Assembly (NCBI RefSeq): GCF_937920395.1
Contig: NZ_CALEVF010000215.1
Coordinates: 1-13,758, forward strand
Source of the DNA: an uncultured Clostridium sp.
GTDB taxonomy: Bacteria; Bacillota; Clostridia; Clostridiales; Clostridiaceae
Reading direction: 5' to 3'
Length of the DNA stretch: 13,758 nt
Within the stretch, counting starts at the first letter, position 1. Each line of letters opens with the position of its first letter. A program made the translations under genes and the position numbers. Below are positions 6,627-13,381 of the stretch, piece by piece. A model generated the notes under the pieces. The model was not told where the DNA came from. It searched no databases and was given only the letters and a program-made list of their open reading frames with translations.

Positions 6627-6699
6627 ACCATATTTAAATAACGGATAACTTGTCAGAAAAAATAATCTGATGATTTCCATTTTAAAATATGGTTTTTTT
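6627..6699 (+). terminator. Composite hairpin with T-tract, orphan terminator-like structure
   Basis: ACCATATTT (6627-6635) pairs with AAATATGGT (6685-6693), which merges into T7 (6693-6699). Inside is a second hairpin, TCAGA/TCTGA (6653-6657 with 6666-6670). A competing short hairpin CCAT...ATGG (6677-6692) uses the same 3' strand, so two mutually exclusive folds are possible. No gene precedes it for about 230 bp (the small ORF ends at 6398), so it could end an unannotated RNA. Confidence 0.4.
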
Positions 6700-6727
6700 A
6701 TTGATAAAAAACTATTAACTCTAGCTG

Positions 6728-6759
6728 AAATATCAAATATCAAATATCAAATATCAAAA
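6728..6759 (+). repeat. Tandem repeat, AAATATC x 4.6
   Basis: Four exact head-to-tail copies of the 7-mer AAATATC (6728-6755) are followed by the partial copy AAAT... (6756-6759). This is a short microsatellite, probably prone to slipped-strand copy change. It is about 180 bp upstream of the CDGSH gene, and no function is evident. Confidence 0.9.
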
Positions 6760-6829
6760 TTTAAATTAAAAAAAATTAGGAAGGAAAGACATCTATTGCA
6801 AAATAATTTTAAAAAATAAATTATTCATA

Positions 6830-6865
6830 AAATATATTACTAAAATTCAATATAGTAATATATTT
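6830..6865. repeat. 13-bp inverted repeat upstream of the CDGSH gene
   Basis: AAATATATTACTA (6830-6842) is exactly complementary to TAGTAATATATTT (6853-6865) across a 10-nt loop. There is no T-tract after it, so a terminator is unlikely. An operator or mRNA leader hairpin for the gene starting at 6938 is possible. AT-only stretches form such repeats easily, but the central ACTA/TAGT adds some specificity. Confidence 0.45.
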
Positions 6866-6937
6866 GTACTAAATAGAATATAGTGTTAATTAGAAGATAT
6901 ATTTAATACTATAATTTAAATCAAAGGGGATATAATA

Positions 6938-7177
6938 ATGGAAAAACCTGTAGTAGCTAAAAAATCGCCAATTGCAGTAGATGTTAAAAAAGGACAAACA
7001 TATTATTGGTGTTCATGTGGAAGAAGTTCTAGTCAACCATTTTGTGATGGGTCACATAAAGGAACTACTTTTAAACCATTAACATTTACCGCACAGAAGG
7101 ACGAAACAGCTTATTTATGTGCATGTAAGCACACTAAAAATCCTCCATTCTGCGATGGCACACACACCAGTCTTTAG
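6938..7177 (+). CDS. Tandem CDGSH-type iron-sulfur protein
   Basis: This 79-residue protein consists almost entirely of two CDGSH iron-sulfur motifs: C25-x-C27-x8-C36-D-G-S-H40 and C61-x-C63-x8-C72-D-G-T-H76. Each would ligate one [2Fe-2S] cluster by three Cys and one His, as in the mitoNEET/CISD family. Bacterial two-motif members are small soluble proteins thought to act in redox or Fe-S transfer. The ribosome binding site AAAGGGGA (6923-6930) precedes the ATG by 7 bases. The gene is monocistronic: a long untranslated stretch lies before it and a strong terminator begins 26 bp after its stop. No partner is identifiable. It is unrelated in sequence to the polyferredoxin upstream, though both fit an Fe-S-rich anaerobic metabolism. 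Confidence 0.92.
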   Translation: MEKPVVAKKSPIAVDVKKGQTYYWCSCGRSSSQPFCDGSHKGTTFKPLTFTAQKDETAYLCACKHTKNPPFCDGTHTSL

Positions 7178-7203
7178 GATAATAGTGTTACAATATTAAC
7201 AAT

Positions 7204-7234
7204 AAAAAGCCATCTAGAGCTTAGATGGCTTTTT
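7204..7234. terminator. Strong intrinsic terminator after the CDGSH gene
   Basis: A perfect 13-bp stem AAAAAGCCATCTA/TAGATGGCTTTTT (7204-7216 with 7222-7234) closes a 5-nt loop. It has T-rich flanks on both strands, so it can work in either direction. Confidence 0.92.
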
Positions 7235-7243
7235 ATTATGGTT

Positions 7244-7286
7244 AAAAACAACTGTGAATTATATAATAAATTCACAGTTGTTTTTT
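7244..7286. terminator. Second intrinsic terminator, bidirectional
   Basis: A perfect 17-bp stem (7244-7260 with 7269-7285; core ACAACTGTGAATT/AATTCACAGTTGT) with an 8-nt loop runs into TTTTTT on the plus strand and GTTGTTTTT on the minus strand. It lies between the convergent CDGSH and TauE/SafE genes and is the likely terminator of the latter. With the preceding hairpin it forms a double transcription block. Confidence 0.9.
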
Positions 7287-7392
7287 GTTTGTATGTCATC
7301 AAAATCTAAAGTAATATAGATTTATATAGTGTAGGGAAACTCAGATAATAGCTTTATTATAAGAAACAATAATAGCTATATTAATAAATTTT

Positions 7393-8124
7393 TTATAAAA
7401 ACATGAACATAGCTGAAATAAATAGGATTATGTACACCATTTTATTGAATATAGTATCATTGATTTTATGATATGCATAGTTTCCAAGGATAGCTCCTAA
7501 TAAAAGAAACGGGAGGGTAAATAACAGAAGTTTAGTAACTTCAGGCGTTATAGCACCTGTAACGAAATTTTGTACAACAATTATGGCATTTAATGTTACC
7601 CAAACCATACATAAAGTTGATCTGAAATTACTCTTGTTTTTCAGCTTTTCTGTTGCGTATATAATAACTAGAGGGCCACCAGATGTAAAGGCGCCTTGTA
7701 CACAACCTCCTATAAAAACAATGAAATTTAACACCGAGTTATTTATAGGTTTGGTGACCTTATTTGTCTTATAACAATTAATAAGGCCTTTTATAGATAT
7801 TACAATTATAAAAATACCAAGGATTGATTTTAAAACGTTTTCAGGAAATTTGTTAAAAATCCACATTCCAATTGGTAATCCAATACCTGCAAAAATCATT
7901 ATTCTAAAATATTGTTTCCATACAATATCTTTATAAGACACAAGAACAACATAAAGACAGAGTAGTAATCCACAGATGGTAAGAACTGGCTTAGCAATTT
8001 TGATCCCGGTAAGCATTATGGCAAAAGGAAGCGCTAGAACAGTACAACCATTTCCAGTTACACTTCCTAAAAAATGAGTTATAAAAATAACTAAGCAAAA
8101 TAAAACAATAGTTAAAGTAGTCAT
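7393..8124 (-). CDS. TauE/SafE family membrane protein, putative anion (sulfite/organosulfonate) exporter
   Basis: This 243-residue, very hydrophobic protein has about eight predicted membrane segments. It carries family landmarks: N-terminal FLGSVTGNGCTVLALPFAIM (about 19-38) and, in the second half, the repeat-like GGCVQGAFTSGGPLVIIYA (about 139-157). TauE/SafE proteins move sulfite, sulfoacetate and other small organic acids or sulfonates across the membrane, but the substrate cannot be read from the sequence. The ATG is preceded by GGAGGG (8131-8136, minus strand) at 6 bases. It is divergent from the ROK regulator, and its promoter shares a 12-bp element with the regulator's promoter. Co-regulation with the sugar operon is therefore plausible, which would fit export of a C3 sulfonate end product. 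Its 3' end faces the bidirectional terminators. Confidence 0.88.
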   Translation of the reverse strand: MTTLTIVLFCLVIFITHFLGSVTGNGCTVLALPFAIMLTGIKIAKPVLTICGLLLCLYVVLVSYKDIVWKQYFRIMIFAGIGLPIGMWIFNKFPENVLKSILGIFIIVISIKGLINCYKTNKVTKPINNSVLNFIVFIGGCVQGAFTSGGPLVIIYATEKLKNKSNFRSTLCMVWVTLNAIIVVQNFVTGAITPEVTKLLLFTLPFLLLGAILGNYAYHKINDTIFNKMVYIILFISAMFMFL

Positions 8125-8177
8125 ATTATACCCTCCAATACAAAATAATAATTAATTAAAAATGTTAACTAATTTTT

Positions 8178-8206
8178 ATTATACAGTATATTTTCTCGAC
8201 TTTCTA
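8178..8206 (-). promoter_or_regulatory. Promoter of the TauE/SafE gene
   Basis: On the minus strand, -10 TATAAT (8183-8178), directly preceded by TG, and -35 TAGAAA (8206-8201, four of six consensus bases) are 17 bp apart. The spacer contains one copy of the 12-bp element shared with the divergent regulator promoter. Confidence 0.5.
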
Positions 8207-8302
8207 TAGTTATGTTAAAAAAATGTATTTAATGTTGAATAATTTATTGTTTTAATATAAAATAACTGTGTATGAAAAAACAAATTAATTGAGAAAATAT
8301 AC
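8186..8302. promoter_or_regulatory. Inverted pair of 12-bp sites in the divergent tauE/ROK intergenic region
   Basis: GTATATTTTCTC (8186-8197) recurs exactly in inverted orientation as GAGAAAATATAC (8291-8302), 93 bp apart. The left copy sits between the -35 and -10 of the TauE/SafE promoter. The right copy overlaps a TATACT (8298-8303) that is the best -10 for the ROK gene. This symmetry suggests binding sites of one regulator, most simply the ROK protein, controlling both genes. No copy was seen at the 9708 promoter. Confidence 0.5.
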
Positions 8303-8348
8303 TTAAGAATATTTTTTTGATTTTAAAATTTTGAAGAGGTGTTTAACG

Positions 8349-9575
8349 ATGAAAATTAGAAAAGGTATAAATATGGGAGGAATAAAACAAAAAAATAGGG
8401 CTTCCATATTAAATCTTATAAGAGGACATGGAGCTATGTCAAGAACGGATATAGCAAAACAGGTTGAACTTACACCAGCTTCAGTAACTATTATTGTAAA
8501 TAAAATGATAGATGAAGGTGTAATAAAGGAAATGGGCGAGCTTGAGGAAAGTGATAAAAGAGCAGGAAGAAGAAAAATATTAATAGATATTAATTATGAT
8601 ATAAAATATGTAATTGGTATAAGCATAGAGTCTGAGTTATGTAGTATTGGAGTTGCTAACATAAAGGGAACAGTTATTAATAGTACATCAGTATATATAA
8701 ATAGCGAACTAGAATCAGAAGAAACTTTGTTAGAGATAGCGAATCAGTGTATTTCATTGCTTTGGAAAGAAAACATAGCTAAAGAAAATATTCTAGGTGT
8801 TGGAGTTGGAATAATGGGCCCTGTTAATTCAAAGGAAGGTATAAGTAAACATGCATATGGTCTATGGAAGAAAGAAGTAAATGTAAAGAAAATATTAGAA
8901 AAACAATTGAATATTAATGTAGTTGTTGATAACAATGTAAGAACGCTTGCAATGGCTGAGATGGATCATGAAAAACTTCAAAACATAAGCAACATGTTAT
9001 TTATTAAATGCGGACCTGGTATCGGTTCAGCTATAGTTATAGATAGGGAAATTTACAGGGGTACTCATAATATAGCTGCAGAAATTGGTCATACAATAGT
9101 TGAAATTAATGGAGAAATTTGCAAATGTGGTAAAGTTGGATGCCTTGAAACAGTAGCATCACCTGAAGCTATTAACAGAAAAATAAAGAAAAATTTTTCT
9201 AAGCAGAGAATGCCTATATTATATAAATTATGCAAAGAAGATATTGCAAATCTATCTACAAATAATGTAATAAAAAGTTCTGAGCAGGGTGATGAAGAGG
9301 TCATTAAAATTGTAACTAAAGCAGCAACCTACATGGCTCTTGGAATATCGAATGCAATTACTATTATTGATCCACATAAATTGGTATTATATGGTGAAAT
9401 GTTTAAAAATAAAATTTTTATGGAGATATTCAAGGAGGAACTTAATAAAAATCTTACAGAGTGTGATTTGAAGAACATTATAAGTTATAGTACTTTAAAC
9501 AATAGTCCTATTTATATAGGTGGCATTGCATTAGCTATAAGGGAGTTCTTTTTTAGAACAGGGGCTATGGATTAA
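8349..9575 (+). CDS. ROK-family transcriptional regulator (NagC/XylR type)
   Basis: This 408-residue sugar-responsive repressor has an N-terminal winged helix-turn-helix (about 16-65: NRASILNLIRGHGAMSRTDI, LTPASVTIIVNKMIDEGVI) and a C-terminal ROK sugar-binding domain. The ROK zinc site is present (H248, C258, C260, C265 in CKCGKVGCLE), as are GVGVGIMGPV (150-159) and GPGIGSAIV (222-230). The kinase motif ENDAN is D194-N-N-V-R, so the catalytic Asp is Asn196; this is a sensor, not a sugar kinase. The start is ATG 8349 with AGAGGTG (8335-8341) 7 bases upstream. An in-frame TTG at 8331 lies inside that site's flank and is rejected. It is divergent from the TauE/SafE gene and followed by the dehydrogenase-epimerase-symporter-isomerase operon, which it most likely controls. 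The inducer is unknown. Confidence 0.92.
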   Translation: MKIRKGINMGGIKQKNRASILNLIRGHGAMSRTDIAKQVELTPASVTIIVNKMIDEGVIKEMGELEESDKRAGRRKILIDINYDIKYVIGISIESELCSIGVANIKGTVINSTSVYINSELESEETLLEIANQCISLLWKENIAKENILGVGVGIMGPVNSKEGISKHAYGLWKKEVNVKKILEKQLNINVVVDNNVRTLAMAEMDHEKLQNISNMLFIKCGPGIGSAIVIDREIYRGTHNIAAEIGHTIVEINGEICKCGKVGCLETVASPEAINRKIKKNFSKQRMPILYKLCKEDIANLSTNNVIKSSEQGDEEVIKIVTKAATYMALGISNAITIIDPHKLVLYGEMFKNKIFMEIFKEELNKNLTECDLKNIISYSTLNNSPIYIGGIALAIREFFFRTGAMD

Positions 9576-9639
9576 TTAATTTATATGCTACTAATGAAAA
9601 TTAAAACTTTAAGTTGATTAACATATTTAATCAACTGAG

Positions 9640-9674
9640 ATATTAAGAAAAACAAAGAAATATTAAGGAAAACA
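9640..9674 (+). repeat. Helically phased 15-bp direct repeat upstream of the operon promoter
   Basis: ATATTAAGAAAAACA (9640-9654) and ATATTAAGGAAAACA (9660-9674) agree at 14 of 15 positions. They are exactly 20 bp apart, about two helical turns. Their position, 34-68 bp upstream of the -35 box, suits an activator or a DNA-bending A-tract element. Confidence 0.5.
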
Positions 9675-9707
9675 CTTAAAAATGTATTTATATGAGGTAA
9701 AAGTTTA

Positions 9708-9736
9708 TTGACAATACATAAGAAACCGTTTACTAT
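9708..9736 (+). promoter_or_regulatory. Sigma-A promoter of the sugar operon
   Basis: A perfect -35 TTGACA (9708-9713) and a -10 TACTAT (9731-9736, four of six) are separated by the optimal 17 bp. The predicted start is about 9743, leaving a leader of roughly 190 nt before the first gene. Confidence 0.75.
9720..9734 (+). promoter_or_regulatory. cre-like CcpA site overlapping the promoter
   Basis: AAGAAACCGTTTACT matches the degenerate cre consensus WTGNAANCGNWNNCW at all defined positions but one (A instead of T at position 2). It runs from the spacer into the -10 box, where CcpA binding would block RNA polymerase. This predicts glucose (catabolite) repression of the operon. Confidence 0.55.
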
Positions 9737-9783
9737 ATAGTTATAAGTTAAAGAGGTTGTGAAAGTAGTATAAAAAAATTTAA

Positions 9784-9814
9784 AATAATTGATTAATAAA
9801 GTTAATTAATTATT
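9784..9814 (+). promoter_or_regulatory. 13-bp dyad in the leader of the sugar operon
   Basis: AATAATTGATTAA (9784-9796) pairs with TTAATTAATTATT (9802-9814), with one G-U in RNA and a 5-nt loop. It is about 40 nt after the predicted start and is a candidate roadblock operator or leader hairpin. It is composed almost only of A/T, so chance is possible. Confidence 0.35.
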
Positions 9815-9936
9815 GAATAAGAGATATGTTAATTAAATGTTTTGAATAACTTCTTTAAGATTTGTTAAAGCATTATAAGTCCTAAGCAGTTTAAGGCATT
9901 AAGGGTTTAAGTAATATAAGAAAAGGAGATGTAAGT

Positions 9937-10794
9937 ATGAAAGTAGGTTTTGTAGGTCTTGGAATAATGGGAGAATCTATGTGCGAAAACATAGTAAAGA
10001 AAAGTGGTGAAGAGGTATGGGTGTTTGATATAAGCACTAAAGCAGTTGAAAAATTAGTTAAAGTGGGTGCAAAAGCAGCTTCATCAAATAAAGAAATTGC
10101 AGAGAAATGCGATGTTATTATATCTATGGTACCTAAGAGTGAACACGTAAAAGCAGTCTATAGTGAATTTCTAAAGGTATTATCTCCAGGAAAACTTCTT
10201 ATTGATATGAGTACTATTGATCCTTCTACATCACGTGAACTGTCAAAACAAGTTAAAGAGAAACAATGTTTTATGATAGATGCTCCTGTAGTAAAGAGTA
10301 AACCAGCAGCTATTGCAGGGGAACTTGGAATTTATGTAGGTGGAGATAAGCAAGCTTTTGAAAGAGCAAAAGGAATACTTTCATGTATGTGTAAAAACAT
10401 TATATACATGGGCGAAAATGGAACAGGGCTTGTTATGAAAATATGCCATAACATGTTAGTTTCTCAAATACAAAATGGTGTAAATGAAACGGTAACACTC
10501 GCAGGAAAATCAGGTTTAAATTTTGATGATGTAATTACTGCAATATCCTATGGTGGCGGTCAAAATTTTTACTTGGATGGTAAGAAAAATGCTATAAAAA
10601 ATCATGATTTTACAACTGCTTTTTCAGTAGAAAATATGAATAAAGATATTAATATAGCTGTAAGTCTTGCTCAGGAATTAAAGATAGATTTACCAGGAGC
10701 TAAAAACGCTCAAAAGGTTTATTCTAAAGCTATGGCAGCTGGATATGCTAAAGAAGATTTTTCAGCTACAATTAAAGTAGTGGAAGAAAAATAA
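9937..10794 (+). CDS. 3-Hydroxyisobutyrate dehydrogenase-family NAD(P)-dependent reductase, candidate sulfolactaldehyde reductase-like
   Basis: This 285-residue beta-hydroxyacid dehydrogenase has an N-terminal Rossmann fold with GLGIMG (7-12) and cofactor-site Asp31. An all-helical C-terminal domain carries the catalytic Lys168 and Asn172 (K-I-C-H-N) and conserved Lys236-Asp237. The acid-group binding loop DAPVSGG of classic members is replaced by D115-A-P-V-V-K120-S-K. The E. coli sulfolactaldehyde reductase YihU has DVPVGRTSA there, with an Arg that contacts the sulfonate; Lys120 aligns with that Arg. The C-terminal VYSKAMAAGYAKEDFSA also resembles YihU's VYSQARAAGRGRQDWSA. Asn174 and Ser178 of YihU are His and Val here, so the assignment is not firm. 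The ribosome binding site AAGGAG precedes the ATG by 8 bases. It is the first gene of the operon and would reduce a C3/C4 aldehyde acid such as sulfolactaldehyde or tartronate semialdehyde. Confidence 0.85.
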   Translation: MKVGFVGLGIMGESMCENIVKKSGEEVWVFDISTKAVEKLVKVGAKAASSNKEIAEKCDVIISMVPKSEHVKAVYSEFLKVLSPGKLLIDMSTIDPSTSRELSKQVKEKQCFMIDAPVVKSKPAAIAGELGIYVGGDKQAFERAKGILSCMCKNIIYMGENGTGLVMKICHNMLVSQIQNGVNETVTLAGKSGLNFDDVITAISYGGGQNFYLDGKKNAIKNHDFTTAFSVENMNKDINIAVSLAQELKIDLPGAKNAQKVYSKAMAAGYAKEDFSATIKVVEEK

Positions 10795-10853
10795 TAGATT
10801 GAAAGTTAATATTTTGTTTAGATAATTTAACAATTATTTTGGGGAGTGTTGTT

Positions 10854-11891
10854 ATGGGTAGTAAGACTTACAATTCAACAAAAATAGAAATTACTAAATG
10901 GAAAGGTCATAAAGCTATAGCATTTTCGGCAGGTGGGTATGAAGCTCTTTTAATTCCTGAAGTTGGAGCAAATGTTATTATGTTAAAGGATAATAATAGA
11001 GGGTTAAACATATTAAGAACCCCTGGGGAAGAAGTAACTTTTGAGGAGTTTAAAGAAAGACCTCAAATATATGGAATCCCAATATTATTTCCCCCAAATA
11101 GAATTGAAGATGGTAGATTTAAGGTAAAGAATAAACAATATGAATTTCCTATAAATGAACCTGAAAAAAACAATCATATTCATGGCTTTCTTAGGAATGT
11201 TAACTGGGATATAGATGAATTGGAGGTTATAGATAGTAATAGGGTACATGTAAAAGTTAAATTCCAGAATGATGAGAGTTCTGGATTTTACAAATACTTT
11301 CCTAATAGATTTTCAACATTTCTTACGTATGAGCTTTCGTGTAAAGGACTACAACAAAAATTAGAAATTTTTAATTTGGGTTATGAGGATTTACCTGTCG
11401 GTGTAGGATTTCATACTGCAATAAATATACCTTTTTATTTAGAAAGTAAGCCTAAAGATTATTTTTTAAAGGCATCTATAGGTGAAAAATGGGAACTTAA
11501 TAAAAGAAGTTTACCCACAGGTAAACGTATACTTTTAAATAAGGAAGAAAAAAAAATTAGAAAAGAAGGTTTAAACCCACTTAAAGAAGAAATGGATGGT
11601 CATTATACAGTAGAATCTTTAAATATAGAGGATAAGAATTTCAAAGGATTCATTATAGAAGATAGGAATAGCAAAACTAAGGTTATATATGAAATTGGTG
11701 AAAAGTACAAACATATGATGATTTGGAATTCAAATGGTGATAAAAATTTTGTGTGTACAGAACCTCAAAGTTGGGTAATAAATGCACCTAATGTAAGGTT
11801 AAATAATAATATTACAGGCTTTAATTTATTGAAGTTCGGAGAAAAGTGGAGTGAAATTTGCACTATTTATTCCGAAGATTTAGATAAATAA
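10854..11891 (+). CDS. Aldose 1-epimerase (mutarotase) family protein
   Basis: This 345-residue beta-sandwich mutarotase-type protein interconverts alpha and beta anomers of a sugar after uptake or glycoside cleavage. Family residues are in place: NR (82-83), the substrate-binding histidine segment NNHIHGF (106-112), the catalytic His of PVGVGFHT (H187) and the catalytic Glu of CTEPQS (E303). The start is ATG 10854 with GGGGAG (10841-10846) 7 bases upstream. A TTG at 10839 overlaps the binding site and was rejected. The gene lies 59 bp after the reductase gene and 64 bp before the symporter gene in the same direction, with no terminator, so it is operonic. The sugar cannot be told from the sequence. 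In sulfoquinovose operons a mutarotase of this superfamily (YihR in E. coli) occupies this role, and generic hexose mutarotase is the alternative. Confidence 0.9.
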   Translation: MGSKTYNSTKIEITKWKGHKAIAFSAGGYEALLIPEVGANVIMLKDNNRGLNILRTPGEEVTFEEFKERPQIYGIPILFPPNRIEDGRFKVKNKQYEFPINEPEKNNHIHGFLRNVNWDIDELEVIDSNRVHVKVKFQNDESSGFYKYFPNRFSTFLTYELSCKGLQQKLEIFNLGYEDLPVGVGFHTAINIPFYLESKPKDYFLKASIGEKWELNKRSLPTGKRILLNKEEKKIRKEGLNPLKEEMDGHYTVESLNIEDKNFKGFIIEDRNSKTKVIYEIGEKYKHMMIWNSNGDKNFVCTEPQSWVINAPNVRLNNNITGFNLLKFGEKWSEICTIYSEDLDK

Positions 11892-11955
11892 AAATTAATA
11901 TTGAATATGTTGAGAGGTTTTAAGTTATTAAATAAAAAAAAGTAGGAGGAAATTC

Positions 11956-13341
11956 ATGGAAGGATCAATTCAGAAAAATGCAATAAAAGCTGGAAAGCTA
12001 ACTCTTAAGGAAAAATTTTCTTATGGTACAGGTGATATAGGATTCGGATTTATGTTTGATTTAGGTCAGATTTATTTGCTTAAATTTTATACAGATGTAT
12101 TAGGTTTACCTGTAGCTGCGGCTGGATTAGTTTTTTTAATTACAAAAGTATGGGATGCATTTGCAGATATAAGTATAGGTACGTGGATTGATAATCGTAA
12201 AAAAATTGGACCAAAAGGAAAATTTAGACCTTTCATCCTATATGCTACAATTCCACTAGCTATTATTACTATAGTTAGTTTTATAACTCCCAGCTTTACA
12301 ATAACAGGCAAAATAATTTGGGCTTATGTTACTTATATGGCATTTGGATCGATATACAGTGTCGGTAACATAGCGTTTGGATCTATGATACCAGCTATGA
12401 CTACAGATCCTAATGAAAGAACACAATTAGCTGCTTTTAGACAAGCAGGTTCTAATATGGCCTTATTTATTACAACCATAGCATTTATGCCAATTGTTAT
12501 GTTATTTTCTAATGAATCAACAGGGTATATGGTTGCTGTTGCAATATTTGCTGTTCTTGGTGTACTGCTTCAAATTTATTGTTATTCTAACATTAAAGAA
12601 AGAAATGTAGTCCAAAAACCTAAGATAGTTAAGGGATCAATAGGTAAAAGTTACAAAGGGTTACTTAAGAATACTCCGTTACTTTTATTATGTTTAGTTA
12701 ATTTATTTACTTTCTCAGCTTTCAATGTAAAACTCGCAGTACAGGTGTATTACTGTCAGTATGTACTTAAAAATATTTCCATTGTTCCATATATGGGTTT
12801 CTTTAGTATAGGATGTGTTTTCATCGGTTGTGCGATGGTTCCAACTATAGTTAAAAAACTTGGTAAAAGATATACTTACATGCTTGGCTGTGCGATTTGG
12901 GCATTTGGAGATATTCTAGCATTTATATTTGCTAAGGATGCTGTTGTATTCATTGTTTTTGCATGTTTTGCTTTCTTTGGTAGCTCTTTTGTTAACAGTT
13001 TGAATTGGGCACTTGTATCTGATGCTGTTGAATATGGAGAATGGAAAACAGGCACTAGATCAGAAGGAGTTGTTTATTCTTTCTTTACATTTTTCCGTAA
13101 GTTGTCCCAAGCAATTGCTGGATTTATACCAGCTATGGTTTTAGCTGCTGTTGGTTATATTCCAAACGCTGTACAAAGCGTAAAAGCTATTTCGGCAATA
13201 AGAGGACTTATGTTCATATATCCTAGTGCTTTAGCAATAGCAACTATTGTTGTAATGGGATTATTCTATAAACTTACTGATGATAAATATAGAGAAATAA
13301 TAGTTGATCTTAATGCGCGCAGAAATACTACTGCTTTATAA
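11956..13341 (+). CDS. GPH-family (MelB/YihO-like) sugar:cation symporter
   Basis: This 461-residue, about 12-segment transporter of the glycoside-pentoside-hexuronide:cation symporter family belongs to the MFS superfamily. Diagnostic features: the N-terminal block SYGTGDIGFGFMFDL (about 24-38) followed by FYTDVLGL; the DAFADISIGTWIDNR loop (about 71-85) with the cation/sugar-site aspartates; RPFILYA; and C-terminal DAVEYGEWKTGTRSEG (about 356-371). It imports a sugar or glycoside with Na+ or H+. AGGAGGA (11944-11950) lies 5 bases before the ATG. It is the only transporter in the operon. The GPH family includes the sulfoquinovose importers YihO/YihP, but also transporters for melibiose, xylosides and glucuronides, so the substrate remains inferred from the neighbours. 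Confidence 0.93.
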   Translation: MEGSIQKNAIKAGKLTLKEKFSYGTGDIGFGFMFDLGQIYLLKFYTDVLGLPVAAAGLVFLITKVWDAFADISIGTWIDNRKKIGPKGKFRPFILYATIPLAIITIVSFITPSFTITGKIIWAYVTYMAFGSIYSVGNIAFGSMIPAMTTDPNERTQLAAFRQAGSNMALFITTIAFMPIVMLFSNESTGYMVAVAIFAVLGVLLQIYCYSNIKERNVVQKPKIVKGSIGKSYKGLLKNTPLLLLCLVNLFTFSAFNVKLAVQVYYCQYVLKNISIVPYMGFFSIGCVFIGCAMVPTIVKKLGKRYTYMLGCAIWAFGDILAFIFAKDAVVFIVFACFAFFGSSFVNSLNWALVSDAVEYGEWKTGTRSEGVVYSFFTFFRKLSQAIAGFIPAMVLAAVGYIPNAVQSVKAISAIRGLMFIYPSALAIATIVVMGLFYKLTDDKYREIIVDLNARRNTTAL

Positions 13342-13381
13342 AATATGAAATATAAAATATATAAAAGGAGTTGTTTAATTA

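Larger units (their letters stand above)
6399..6937. other. 539-bp stretch without a convincing gene
   Basis: The segment is very AT-rich. Neither strand shows a supported coding sequence; short minus-strand frames around 6420-6545 (for example S-I-E-T-K-D-K-L-K-E-L-L-E-L-F then a stop) are not recognisable and may be chance. What it does contain is a composite hairpin with a T7 tail (6627-6699), a four-copy 7-bp tandem repeat (6728-6759) and a 13-bp inverted repeat (6830-6865) before the CDGSH gene. A TATAAT at 6910-6915 would start transcription almost on the CDGSH ribosome binding site, so it is doubtful as that gene's promoter. Confidence 0.5.
9576..9936. other. 361-bp control region between the ROK gene and the sugar operon
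   Basis: Contents in order: a 10-bp perfect hairpin AGTTGATTAA/TTAATCAACT (9612-9636) lacking a T-tract; a 15-bp direct repeat with a 20-bp period (9640-9674); a sigma-A promoter (9708-9736) with an embedded cre-like site; and an approximately 190-nt leader with a 13-bp dyad (9784-9814). No coding sequence was seen. Confidence 0.6.

Noticed and set aside
6728..6759. CRISPR array or replication iterons
   Set aside because: The units are 7 bp and directly abutting without spacers, with no cas, rep or DnaA-box context.
8331..8348. TTG at 8331 as start of the ROK regulator
   Set aside because: The ribosome binding site AGAGGTG lies inside this extension, and ATG 8349 has proper spacing and fits the family N-terminus.
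9612..9636. Hairpin after the ROK gene as an intrinsic terminator
   Set aside because: The 10-bp stem is perfect but no T-tract follows on either strand, so it was left as a dyad of unknown role.
10839..10853. TTG at 10839 as start of the aldose epimerase
   Set aside because: It overlaps the GGGGAG ribosome binding site. ATG 10854 is correctly spaced.
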